From JAJCYL01 sp040222875 (lineage in GTDB: Bacteria > Bacteroidota > Bacteroidia > Cytophagales > Cyclobacteriaceae), in contig JAVKCG010000008.1 of the NCBI GenBank assembly GCA_040222875.1, positions 186,001 to 250,000 of the forward strand: DNA of 64,000 nucleotides, in the 5' to 3' direction. How positions within the stretch are numbered: the stretch's first letter is position 1; each line of letters opens with the position of its first letter. Shown here one piece after another: positions 43,626 to 51,536 of this stretch. Under the pieces are notes generated by a model. The model did no database searches. It saw nothing but the letters and a program-made list of their open reading frames with translations, and had not been told where the DNA came from. Both the position numbers and the translations under genes were made by a program.

Positions 43626-44477
43626 TTAAATGACTGTGGTTACTTCAATCTGCCTCACAATCCATCCTAACATGGAATTAAGGATTTCCTCTTTCTCAAA
43701 ATCGTTATGAGGCTCATGCATTTGTTCATCAAAAAGTTGAATTTCGGCTAACTTACCAGCATTTTTTGCAAACTCTTCACTCGCCTGCCATGAAGTTAGC
43801 TTATCTGCCTTGCCATGAATTACAAGCGTAGGAACCGTCAATTTGAATGCGTTCTCAATATTTGATTCGCCGGATGTAACAGCCCCAAAAAATAGGCTTG
43901 CGGAAATTTTATCATGAACCAACGGGTCATTGTTATAGGCAGCTATTACTGCCGGATCTTTTATCAAAGCTGCAGCGTTAATCTGACTATTCTCCAGATA
44001 AGATGGGAAAATATGCCTCACAATACCAGCTAATTTTACCTTGAAAGCCGGAGGTTCAAATGCGAGTTTTAGCCAGGCTGCAGACAAGATGGCCCCGGCG
44101 ACTTCAGATGTATTTTTCCTGAGTAGATAGCTTGAAACGATGTTTCCGCCAAGGCTCTGACCGAACAAGAAAAGTGGGGTTTCATTAAATTCTTTTCTTG
44201 CTTCCTTTAAAAGGTTTTCAACATCTTCAAGCAACAGATCATATTTTGCATGTCCTCTTTTACCCTTGGTTTGGCCATGACCTCGAATGTCGAATGTAAA
44301 AATCCCGATTTTGTTTGATGTGAAGAACTCTGCAAAGGCTTTGTATCTGCCTGAGTGTTCGCTCAGCCCATGAACAAGGCAAATAATGGCATCAGGGGCA
44401 CTATTTTCTGGCAACCAACTCCGGCCGAATAACTCCAGGCCATCGCCACCGATCAATTCGAATTCTTCCTCATTCAT
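43626..44477 (-). CDS. Alpha/beta hydrolase, monoacylglycerol-lipase-like
   Basis: A 283-residue serine hydrolase. The oxyanion region is ICLVHGLSEHSGRYKAFAEF, the lysophospholipase signature is FTFDIRGHGQTKGKRGHAKY, the nucleophile elbow is LFLFGQSLGGNIVSSY (G-Q-S-L-G), the acid is in VIHGKADKLTSWQASEEF and the base His in LFDEQMHEPHNDFEKEEIL. The combination H-G-x-x-E-H-S-G-R-Y and the GQSLGG elbow matches the monoacylglycerol lipase/lysophospholipase group. There is no signal peptide, so it is cytoplasmic or peripheral. It heads a minus-strand run with the HAD phosphatase and isomerase. Confidence 0.88.
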   Translation of the reverse strand: MNEEEFELIGGDGLELFGRSWLPENSAPDAIICLVHGLSEHSGRYKAFAEFFTSNKIGIFTFDIRGHGQTKGKRGHAKYDLLLEDVENLLKEARKEFNETPLFLFGQSLGGNIVSSYLLRKNTSEVAGAILSAAWLKLAFEPPAFKVKLAGIVRHIFPSYLENSQINAAALIKDPAVIAAYNNDPLVHDKISASLFFGAVTSGESNIENAFKLTVPTLVIHGKADKLTSWQASEEFAKNAGKLAEIQLFDEQMHEPHNDFEKEEILNSMLGWIVRQIEVTTVI

Positions 44478-44528
44478 AAGCGAGAGATTAGATCCTGCAA
44501 TCTATAAATATCAATTTAAATTTTAGGC

Positions 44529-44600
44529 CAGCATTTGGCATCAGGTTGCATTTACAACTACACACCCCATCGCCACAGGATTAAACGAATCCAAATGCTG
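44529..44600. repeat. Inverted repeat with inner hairpins (possible structured leader or small repeat element)
   Basis: A perfect 10-bp inverted repeat, CAGCATTTGG (44529-44538) and CCAAATGCTG (44591-44600), encloses two further hairpins on either strand: GTTG/CAAC around CATTTA (44544-44557) and GGATT/AATCC around AAACG (44578-44592). Together these could form a three-way junction. It sits between two divergent genes, about 50-60 bases from each start, so which mRNA it would belong to is undecided. No promoter was found. Confidence 0.45.
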
Positions 44601-44661
44601 TTGAAAAACTCTTTAATCAAGAATTAATTAGTTTTACCATCACCTGAAAAATTAGCCCAAC

Positions 44662-46149
44662 ATGTACTTAACCATTACCATACTTTACTTGCTCATTCTT
44701 GTGGGTATCATCATTTACAAAAGCCGATTTGTTAAGACCCAGGAGGATTTTGTAGTTGCCGGAAGAAACGTACCGATATACTTATTGGTGGGTACTCTTG
44801 TGTGTACCTGGATTGGCTCAGGAAGCTTATTTGGAACGGCGGGGCTATCATTTCGAACAGGGTTTTCGGAATTGTGGTTTTCTATGGGAGCATGGATAGG
44901 CATTATAGTAGTGTATTTTATCGCTGCCAGAGTGCGGAAAATCTCACAGTTTACACTTACCGATTTGTTGGAGCAACGATACGGCCGTCCAGCGAGGATC
45001 CTTGGTACAATTACCGTGATTATTGCCTATATGGTAATTGCTGGATATCAATTTAAAGGTGGTGGCCGGTTCATAAATATTCTTACCGAAGGGTCAATTG
45101 ATCATGAAACCGGAACACTCATTTCTGCACTGGTGATAATAGCATTTACAGCATTAGCGGGAATGGTTTCGATCGTTTCGATTGATATTTTCAATGGTAC
45201 CATCATGATCCTGGCCATTATGCTGACACTTCCTTTAGCAATCTCCAATTTTGGTGGTTGGGATCAGGTTGTAAGCACCATAAATGAGGTCAATCCTTCA
45301 CACCTGTCGATGACTGAAGGCCATGACGCCTGGTGGGCTTTCGGAATAATGTTACCAACGCTCATCCTGCTGTTGAGTGAAAGCAGCATCTATCAAAAAT
45401 TCTCTTCGGCTAAAGATTCAGCATCAGCAAAGAAGGCCGTAATTGGGATGTTTATTGGTGTTGTTTTAATAGAAGGGTTGATGTGTACGCTGGCTGTTGT
45501 GGGTTATGCAATCTACAATAGCGACCCCCGATTTTTTCTTGAAACCGGTGAAATTAACAGGGCCATGACTGAGGAAATTATTCTTAGAATTGGATATGAG
45601 CAGGTTCCTATATTTGTCGGATCACTATTATTTGCAGCTGGGGTTGCCATAATATTATCTACAGGAAACACCTTTCTAATGGTTACTTCCACTAATGTAG
45701 CAAGGGACTTCTATCAACTATTGATTAATAAGAATGCTACCCCTGATCAGATGGTGAAGGTGCAACGCATTTTGATAATTGTAATTGGATTGCTGGCTTA
45801 TATCATGATGACGCAATTCACAACAATATTGGAAATGGCCTTTATTTCATATACGATGATCGGGGCAAGTTTAGCGCCAGTGCTATTAGCGTCTTTCTTC
45901 TGGAAACGGGTTACCAAGGAGGGTGGCATTGCATCCATAGCCGTAGGGATGGTTTCGGTTTTGTTAATATCAATCTTAAACCGAACAGGGGTGGAAGGAA
46001 GTTTTCTTGGTATGACATTCCCTTTTGATGAGGACTACATTGCCATACCTGCATTGTTTGCCTCAGTTTTGAGTATGGTTGTAGTCAGTTTGCTCACCAA
46101 ACCAAGTCCGGAGGAAGTGTGGAAGCCATTTTTTGAAAAAGATGACTAG
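44662..46149 (+). CDS. Sodium:solute symporter family protein
   Basis: A 495-residue inner-membrane protein with about 13 helices of the SSS (LeuT-fold) family. FVVAGRNVPIYLLVGTLVCT running into WIGSGSLFGTAGLSFRTGFS is the first unwound-helix region; the pattern G-x-x-G-G-R-F after helix 3 and SEIFGIAM-type segments are also visible. The helix GVAIILSTGNTFLMVTSTNV carries the sodium-site Ser/Thr near S-T-G-N. Substrate could be a sugar, vitamin or amino acid; related proteins near pantothenate and proline transporters look similar. It is followed 51 bases later by a GIN-domain gene. Confidence 0.88.
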   Translation: MYLTITILYLLILVGIIIYKSRFVKTQEDFVVAGRNVPIYLLVGTLVCTWIGSGSLFGTAGLSFRTGFSELWFSMGAWIGIIVVYFIAARVRKISQFTLTDLLEQRYGRPARILGTITVIIAYMVIAGYQFKGGGRFINILTEGSIDHETGTLISALVIIAFTALAGMVSIVSIDIFNGTIMILAIMLTLPLAISNFGGWDQVVSTINEVNPSHLSMTEGHDAWWAFGIMLPTLILLLSESSIYQKFSSAKDSASAKKAVIGMFIGVVLIEGLMCTLAVVGYAIYNSDPRFFLETGEINRAMTEEIILRIGYEQVPIFVGSLLFAAGVAIILSTGNTFLMVTSTNVARDFYQLLINKNATPDQMVKVQRILIIVIGLLAYIMMTQFTTILEMAFISYTMIGASLAPVLLASFFWKRVTKEGGIASIAVGMVSVLLISILNRTGVEGSFLGMTFPFDEDYIAIPALFASVLSMVVVSLLTKPSPEEVWKPFFEKDD

Positions 46150-46200
46150 GTAGTGCAACCCAATTACGTTTATTGAGTCTAATTGCTAAAATTATGTGAG

Positions 46201-46869
46201 ATGAGATATCTATCAGTTCTACTGGCAATCGCTGTTACTTTTTCTGGCTTTTCTCAAGAGGTCAGGAATATTGAGCCTTTTACAAAAATTGATGTAGACG
46301 AATCCATTACTGTTTATTTGAAGGAAGGTTCAAGCAAGCAGGTTATAGTAGAAGCGGACGGTGACAAAACTGATCGGGTAATAGTTGAGAATGTTGGTAG
46401 TACCCTGAAAATTCATATGAAAGAAGGTAGCTGGAGGAGTTATGACGCTACCGTTTATGTAGAATACCAAACACTGGAAGAAATAGAAGTAAGCTCATCA
46501 GCCGATCTTTATTCTGAGTCAACAATTGTCGCTGATGATCTTGAAATAGAGGTAAACAGTTCAGGTTTTGCTGAGCTTGATGTTGAAGTAAAGAATCTCG
46601 ACATTGAGGTTTCTTCATCAGGCAAACTAGAGTTGACAGGAAATGCTGAATATCAACGGGTGGCAGTAAGCAGTTCTGGCAAATATTATGGTTACGACCT
46701 TGAATCAGGAGAAGCAAAAATTGAAGCCAACAGTTCTGGCAAAGCCGAGGTGACTGTAAGCAACAAAATCGATGCTAGTGCAAGCAGCTCTGGCAGAGTT
46801 ACATACAGAGGGAAGCCAGAACAAGTGTATGCGGATTCCAATAGCAGTGGGAAGGTAGTAGAGTATTAA
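46201..46869 (+). CDS. Secreted GIN-domain (DUF2807) protein with SSG repeats
   Basis: A 222-residue secreted protein with signal peptide MRYLSVLLAIAVTFSGFSQ. The ATG at 46201 is preferred over an in-frame TTG six codons upstream. The body is a GIN/DUF2807 beta-helix in which N-S-S-G or S-S-S-G recurs about every 20 residues (VNSSGFAEL, VSSSGKLEL, VSSSGKYYG, ANSSGKAEV, ASSSGRVTY, SNSSGKVVE), marking the turns of successive coils. Function is unknown. Its last 4 bases overlap the convergent hisC stop, so it caps the his cluster on its downstream side. Confidence 0.82.
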   Translation: MRYLSVLLAIAVTFSGFSQEVRNIEPFTKIDVDESITVYLKEGSSKQVIVEADGDKTDRVIVENVGSTLKIHMKEGSWRSYDATVYVEYQTLEEIEVSSSADLYSESTIVADDLEIEVNSSGFAELDVEVKNLDIEVSSSGKLELTGNAEYQRVAVSSSGKYYGYDLESGEAKIEANSSGKAEVTVSNKIDASASSSGRVTYRGKPEQVYADSNSSGKVVEY

Positions 46870-47912
46870 GAATACCTCCTCAAACTTTCTAGCAGGCTAT
46901 TATTTTCGATGGCAGTTCCGACTGTTATCCTCAAACATTCAGCACAGTTTAATTCTTTGCTCCTGTCCCTGACGATTATTCCCTGCGATCTCAAGTAGGC
47001 ATTTATTTTCTGGGCATCCTGGAATCTTACCAGTAAAAAATTTGCATCAGAGGGAAGAATCTCAACTACCTGAGGAAAATTAATCAGCTCCGAGAGGAGC
47101 CGCTTTTTCTCAGATAAAATGTCTTCAACGAACTCGTCTTTTTTTGTTTTGGACTGCAACGCCAAAAGACCGGCTTCCTGTGTAGCATAATCAATATTAT
47201 AAGGAGGTTTGATCTGATTAAGGATGGAAATAACCTCAGCATTCGAATAGGTCACACCCAATCTAATGGCTGCCAAGCCCCAGGCTTTACTAAAGGTTTG
47301 TAAAATAACGAGGTTGGGGTATTGATCCATTTTGTTGATTAGGCTTTCTGAGGCAGCGAAATCAATATAAGCCTCGTCAATTATTACCAACCCGTCAAAC
47401 TGTTGGGCGATCTTTAGAACATCCTCCACCCGCATTAAATTTCCGCTTGGATTGTTCGGGCTGCAAACGAAAATCAGCTTTGTATGATCACCGATATTTT
47501 CAAGAATAGCTGGCACATCTAATTGAAACGATGGGTTAAGCGGCACTTCCCTGATCTCGACATTATTAATGGCAGCACTTACCTTGTACATACCATAAGT
47601 AGGGGGGAGGATGATAACTTCATCTACGCCAGGTTCACAAAATGCCCTGATTAACAAATCAATTGGCTCATCACTGCCATTGCCAAGAAATATTTGATCT
47701 TGGATAACTCCCTTCAATTTAGCAAGTGCGTTTTTCAGCTCAACTTGGTGTGGGTCAGGGTAGCGGTTAAAATTTCCTGTCGGAACCGACCCAAGCGGGT
47801 TTTCATTAGCATCTAAATAAACGCTGGCCTGACCTTGAAAATCATCCCTGGCTGAAGAATAAGGCTTCAAATCCAAAAGATGGGGCCTAACCAACTCTTT
47901 AATCGGCCTCAT
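46866..47912 (-). CDS. hisC: Histidinol-phosphate aminotransferase
   Basis: A 348-residue class-I/II PLP aminotransferase that converts imidazole-acetol phosphate to histidinol phosphate. It shows LDANENPLGSVPTGNFNRYP, FLGNGSDEPIDLLIRAFCEP, FVCSPNNPSGNLMRVEDVLK, LVIIDEAYIDFAASESLINK and the PLP-lysine segment LQTFSKAWGLAAIRLGVTYS. Length is normal for HisC. The start lies 14 bases inside the end of hisD, indicating translational coupling in a hisG-hisD-hisC transcript. Confidence 0.94.
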   Translation of the reverse strand: MRPIKELVRPHLLDLKPYSSARDDFQGQASVYLDANENPLGSVPTGNFNRYPDPHQVELKNALAKLKGVIQDQIFLGNGSDEPIDLLIRAFCEPGVDEVIILPPTYGMYKVSAAINNVEIREVPLNPSFQLDVPAILENIGDHTKLIFVCSPNNPSGNLMRVEDVLKIAQQFDGLVIIDEAYIDFAASESLINKMDQYPNLVILQTFSKAWGLAAIRLGVTYSNAEVISILNQIKPPYNIDYATQEAGLLALQSKTKKDEFVEDILSEKKRLLSELINFPQVVEILPSDANFLLVRFQDAQKINAYLRSQGIIVRDRSKELNCAECLRITVGTAIENNSLLESLRRYS

Positions 47913-49221
47913 CCAGAATCTGCTTTAATCTAATTGAAACGGCATTTTTGTGAGCCTCAAGTTGTTCGGCAGCAGCCATTTTTTCAATGACGGGGCCTAA
48001 TTTTTTCAGGCCATCTTTAGAAATCTGCTGAAAGGTGATTTTCTTAACGAAAGAGTCGACCGACACCCCCGCAATTGACTTTGCCCATCCATTTGTAGGC
48101 AGGGTATGGTTAGTCCCCGAAGCGTAGTCCCCAGCTGATTCAGGGGTATAATCGCCGATGAATACAGAGCCTACATTATAGACTCTGTCAATAATTTTCT
48201 CGGGATGTTGTGTAGCAATAGTGAGATGTTCTGGTGCATAGTGGTTCACAAAATCGGCAGACTCCTTCTTGCCATCAAATAGGATGGCCCTGCTATTTTT
48301 CAATGCTTTGATCGCTATATCTTTTCTGGGGAGTGATTCTAGCTGTTTACCAATTTCTTTTTGTACCCTGTCAATCAAGGTTTCCGACGATGCAATTAAC
48401 ACCACCTGACTATCAACTCCGTGTTCAGTCTGGGACAACAGGTCAGCTGCCACAAATGCCGGATTGGATTTATTGCCAGCAATTACCATTAACTCTGAGG
48501 GGCCAGCAGGCATATCTATCGCAACAGTATCCTTGCTCACCAATTGCTTGGCGACAGTAACAAATTGATTTCCGGGGCCAAATATTTTGTCAACCCGTGG
48601 TACCGACTCAGTGCCATAAGCCATGGCTGCGATAGCTTGTGCACCACCCACTTTTACTACCGTTTTAATGCCCAACATATGGGCGGTGTATAAAATTACA
48701 GGGTTGATATTACCATCAGAATTAGTTGGTGTGCACAGCACAATTTTTTTACAACCCGCAATTCTGGCTGGGATTGCCAACATTAAAACTGTTGAAAACA
48801 AAGGAGCAGTGCCCCCTGGTATGTAAAAGCCAATTGATTTTATGGGCACACTTTTCCTGCTGCACAATACGCCAGGCATTGTCTCTATTTCGAAATTCTC
48901 AGTAACCTGGCGACGGTGAAACTTTTCAATGTTCTCTTTCGCCGTTTGAATTGCCACCCTCAAATCTTTATCCACATTGTCAGCGGCATTTTCAAGCTCC
49001 GAAGGGGTCACAAGAATCTCATCGATTTTTACATGATCGTACTCCCAGATAAATTTATGCAGTGCCTTATCGCCATTTCTCTTCACCTTGTCTAGTATCG
49101 GCCTGACGATTTTTTCAATTTTGGAAATATCCCGCGTTGGCCGTTTTGCCAGTAATTCCCAAACCTCCCTGGGCGGCCTGATCACCATTTGCATCAGCTT
49201 ATCATTCATTTCTGCAACCAT
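47899..49221 (-). CDS. hisD: Histidinol dehydrogenase
   Basis: HisD performs the last two oxidations of histidine synthesis, converting histidinol to histidine with NAD and zinc. The 440-residue protein shows IGFYIPGGTAPLFSTVLMLA, VGGAQAIAAMAYGTESVPRV, KIFGPGNQFVTVAKQLVSKD, AIDMPAGPSELMVIAGN, DLLSQTEHGVDSQVVLIAS (zinc Gln/His) and EHLTIATQHPEKIIDRVYNV. The first codons could begin at any of several Met codons (49221, 49209, 49194); MQMVIRPPREVWELLAKRP looks most like the family start. It follows hisG by 10 bases and overlaps hisC. Confidence 0.95.
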   Translation of the reverse strand: MVAEMNDKLMQMVIRPPREVWELLAKRPTRDISKIEKIVRPILDKVKRNGDKALHKFIWEYDHVKIDEILVTPSELENAADNVDKDLRVAIQTAKENIEKFHRRQVTENFEIETMPGVLCSRKSVPIKSIGFYIPGGTAPLFSTVLMLAIPARIAGCKKIVLCTPTNSDGNINPVILYTAHMLGIKTVVKVGGAQAIAAMAYGTESVPRVDKIFGPGNQFVTVAKQLVSKDTVAIDMPAGPSELMVIAGNKSNPAFVAADLLSQTEHGVDSQVVLIASSETLIDRVQKEIGKQLESLPRKDIAIKALKNSRAILFDGKKESADFVNHYAPEHLTIATQHPEKIIDRVYNVGSVFIGDYTPESAGDYASGTNHTLPTNGWAKSIAGVSVDSFVKKITFQQISKDGLKKLGPVIEKMAAAEQLEAHKNAVSIRLKQILDEAD

Positions 49222-49231
49222 CTTGACAAGT

Positions 49232-50092
49232 TTAGAGAATCATTTTTTCAATCGGAACAATCAAAATACCTTGCGCCCCTGCCCCTTTTAGTTTTTGTAT
49301 CCTGTCCCAAAATTCATCTTCTGTAATCACAGAATGAATTGAGCTCCATCCACTCATTGCCAATGGTAAAACTGTTGGGCTCTTCATGCCTGGCAAAATA
49401 TTCACAATCTCACTGATTTTATCATTTGGGGCATTTAAGAGAATATATTTATTGTCCTTACCAGCCTGTACGCTGTCAATTCGAAAAAGTAAGTGTTGCA
49501 ATAATTCTTTTTTGGCAGATTCCAGTGTTCTGTTGGCTACCAAAACTGCTTCAGAATTAAAAATCACCTCAACTTCTTTCAGTCCATTAGAAAGCAATGT
49601 GCTTCCGCTGCTCACAATATCGCAGACGGCTTCTGCCAAGCCAATTCCTGGGGCTATTTCAACAGAGCCTGATATTTCGTGGATATCAGCATTGACTTTT
49701 TTATCGTCAAGAAAGGATTTCAAAATGTTAGGATAAGAGGTTGCAATGCTTTTACCCTCAAAATAAGTGACGTCAGAAAATTCTTCGGATTTCGGTAAAG
49801 CGAGGCTCAACCGGCACTTTGAAAAGCCCAACTTTTTAACCAGCTCCACATCCTTTTGCTTCTCAGCCATTACATTTTCACCAACAATGCCTATGTCAGC
49901 GACACCGTCTTCAACATATCCAGGTATGTCATCATCCCTAAGAAACAGGAATTCTATGGGGAAATTATGTGCAGCTGCTTTCAATTTGCCTCCGCCATTT
50001 GAAAAGCGGATACCACATTCTTTAATTAAACTAAGGGACGACTCACTAAGCCTTCCAGATTTTTGTATTGCTATTCGTAAAATGGGTTTCAT
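49232..50092 (-). CDS. hisG: ATP phosphoribosyltransferase (long form)
   Basis: HisG condenses ATP with PRPP, the first step of histidine synthesis, and is feedback-inhibited by histidine. The 286-residue protein starts LRIAIQKSGRLSESSLSLIK, has DIGIVGENVMAEKQKDVELV and VCDIVSSGSTLLSNGLKEVE, the PRPP-loop region. Its length and C-terminal segment (KSPTVLPLAMSGWSSIHSVI) mark it as the long form with an ACT-like regulatory domain rather than the short HisZ-dependent form. It lies 67 bases downstream of a histidine-rich leader peptide and attenuator terminator, so expression is very likely attenuated when histidine is plentiful. Confidence 0.95.
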   Translation of the reverse strand: MKPILRIAIQKSGRLSESSLSLIKECGIRFSNGGGKLKAAAHNFPIEFLFLRDDDIPGYVEDGVADIGIVGENVMAEKQKDVELVKKLGFSKCRLSLALPKSEEFSDVTYFEGKSIATSYPNILKSFLDDKKVNADIHEISGSVEIAPGIGLAEAVCDIVSSGSTLLSNGLKEVEVIFNSEAVLVANRTLESAKKELLQHLLFRIDSVQAGKDNKYILLNAPNDKISEIVNILPGMKSPTVLPLAMSGWSSIHSVITEDEFWDRIQKLKGAGAQGILIVPIEKMIL

Positions 50093-50111
50093 GCAGGTAA
50101 TCTGTAATTGA

Positions 50112-50143
50112 TAAAAAAAGAAAAATAGGGATCGTTTGATCCC
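50112..50143 (-). terminator. his attenuator terminator
   Basis: On the minus strand GGGATC-AAAC-GATCCC (50143-50128) forms a 6-bp GC-rich hairpin followed by TATTTTTCTTTTTTT (50127-50113). It sits between the leader peptide stop and the hisG ATG. Just upstream, GACCC could pair with the first arm GGGATC (bulged A) and prevent the terminator, giving an antiterminator alternative. Confidence 0.82.
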
Positions 50144-50159
50144 GCCGGGGGTCTAATGA

Positions 50160-50213
50160 TTATATCCTCGAAAGAGGATGATGGAGGTGGTATGAGTTTA
50201 TGCGGGGTGTCAT
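50160..50213 (-). CDS. hisL: his operon leader peptide (attenuation)
   Basis: A 17-codon ORF reading MTPRINSYHLHHPLSRI and ending in TAA. Three of its residues are His (9, 11, 12), an extreme enrichment for a peptide placed between a promoter and hisGDC. Its last codons overlap a hairpin ATCCTC-TTTC-GAGGAT (about 50178-50163), which a ribosome stalled on the His codons would affect. Ribosome stalling when charged tRNA-His is scarce should favour the antiterminator and allow hisGDC transcription. It is too short for ordinary ORF finding. Confidence 0.8.
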   Translation of the reverse strand: MTPRINSYHLHHPLSRI

Positions 50214-50224
50214 ATTAAGATTGG

Positions 50225-50254
50225 CAAAGGTAGGATGAAATCGATTCTGGCAAA
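50225..50254 (-). promoter_or_regulatory. Promoter of the hisGDC operon
   Basis: Minus-strand TTTG (50254-50251), an 18-base spacer, and TACCTTTG (50232-50225), an exact TAnnTTTG match. Transcription would begin near 50219, only about 6 bases before the leader-peptide ATG at 50213, so the whole attenuator is included in the transcript. Confidence 0.65.
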
Positions 50255-50296
50255 TTAAATTATGGTTAACAACATTGGTTATTAAATGAAGTTGTG

Positions 50297-50329
50297 TTGT
50301 GAAGACCTATTTTGAATCATTTAACTTTG
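50297..50329 (+). promoter_or_regulatory. Probable promoter of the homogentisate dioxygenase gene
   Basis: TTG at 50297-50299 is followed after 22 bases by TAACTTTG (50322-50329), an exact match to TAnnTTTG. The ATG lies 22 bases further downstream at 50352. The spacer is at the long end of the usual range. It is divergent from the his promoter, about 43 bases away. Confidence 0.45.
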
Positions 50330-50351
50330 ATATAATACATTAATTCAAATT

Positions 50352-51509
50352 ATGCCCATCTATCATTCACTTGGAAAAATTCCTCCCAAAAGACACACGC
50401 AGTTTGAAAAACCTAAAGGCGGCCTGTACTATGAGCAGCTTTTTGGCACTATTGGGTTTGATGGAATGTCATCTCTTCTTTACCATATCAACAGGCCAAC
50501 CATGGTTTCTGAGATTGATAAACCAACTGATGTAAAACCCAAAATTGCAGTAGAGAAAAATATCACTGCCAGATTGCTGAAAGGATTTGAAGTTACCCCA
50601 AAAGATGATTACCTCGATAGCCGGGAGGCGGTTCTAGTTAATGCCGATATTGAGATTTGTCTTGCTGCCCCAAAAAAATCAAGCACCGACTATTTCTACA
50701 AAAATGCCGATGCAGACGAATTAATTTTTATCCATCAGGGATCAGGCAAATTGAAGACTTTCCTTGGCAATATTGATTTTGAGTACGGTGACTACTTGGT
50801 GATTCCAAGAGGTATGATCTATCAAATTGAGTTTGACACCGAAGACAACAGATTACTTATTTCTGAATCTTACCACCCCATTTATACTCCCAAAAGATAT
50901 CGAAACTGGTTTGGACAACTTTTGGAGCATTCGCCATATTGCGAAAGGGATTACAAACTTCCTCGGGAATTGGAGACCCATGATGAAAAAGGGGAATTTG
51001 TCATGAAGATCAAAAAACAGGGGATGCTACATCATCTTGTTTATCAAACGCACCCCTTCGATGTAGTAGGGTGGGACGGTTACAACTTCCCCTACGGATT
51101 TTCAATTCACAATTTTGAGCCAATAACGGGAAGAGTACATCAGCCGCCTCCCGTTCACCAAACTTTCGAAACCTCGGCTTTTGTCGTCTGTTCCTTTTGT
51201 CCCCGGCTTTATGATTACCATCCAAAGTCCATCCCGGCACCATATAATCATTCTAATATTGATAGCGATGAAATGCTCTATTACGTTGACGGAGATTTTA
51301 TGAGCCGCAACAACATCGAAAAAGGGCATATTACTTTGCACCCATCTGGTATTCCTCATGGCCCACACCCCGGAGCTTATGAGCGCAGTATTGGTCAAAC
51401 TAAAACCGAAGAGCTGGCGGTAATGATCGACACCTTCAAGCCATTAAGGATCACCCAGAATGCTATGAAAATTGATGATGGAAAGTATTATAAGAGTTGG
51501 CTGGAGTAG
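50352..51509 (+). CDS. hmgA: Homogentisate 1,2-dioxygenase
   Basis: This iron enzyme opens the ring of homogentisate to maleylacetoacetate in tyrosine and phenylalanine catabolism. The 385-residue protein shows MPIYHSLGKIPPKRHTQFEK, ELIFIHQGSGKLKTFLGNID, GDYLVIPRGMIYQIEFD, HHLVYQTHPFDVVGWDGYNF, PPPVHQTFETSAFVVCSFCP and, in the catalytic cupin, NHSNIDSDEMLYYVDGDF with LHPSGIPHGPHPGAYE, which supply His, Glu and His ligands. It is somewhat shorter than mammalian enzymes (445) but normal for bacterial short forms. No other tyrosine-degradation gene (hpd, fahA) is adjacent. It is convergent with oadB. Confidence 0.94.
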   Translation: MPIYHSLGKIPPKRHTQFEKPKGGLYYEQLFGTIGFDGMSSLLYHINRPTMVSEIDKPTDVKPKIAVEKNITARLLKGFEVTPKDDYLDSREAVLVNADIEICLAAPKKSSTDYFYKNADADELIFIHQGSGKLKTFLGNIDFEYGDYLVIPRGMIYQIEFDTEDNRLLISESYHPIYTPKRYRNWFGQLLEHSPYCERDYKLPRELETHDEKGEFVMKIKKQGMLHHLVYQTHPFDVVGWDGYNFPYGFSIHNFEPITGRVHQPPPVHQTFETSAFVVCSFCPRLYDYHPKSIPAPYNHSNIDSDEMLYYVDGDFMSRNNIEKGHITLHPSGIPHGPHPGAYERSIGQTKTEELAVMIDTFKPLRITQNAMKIDDGKYYKSWLE

Positions 51510-51536
51510 GGAGTTCCTCGAAGCCCTTAGTAATCC

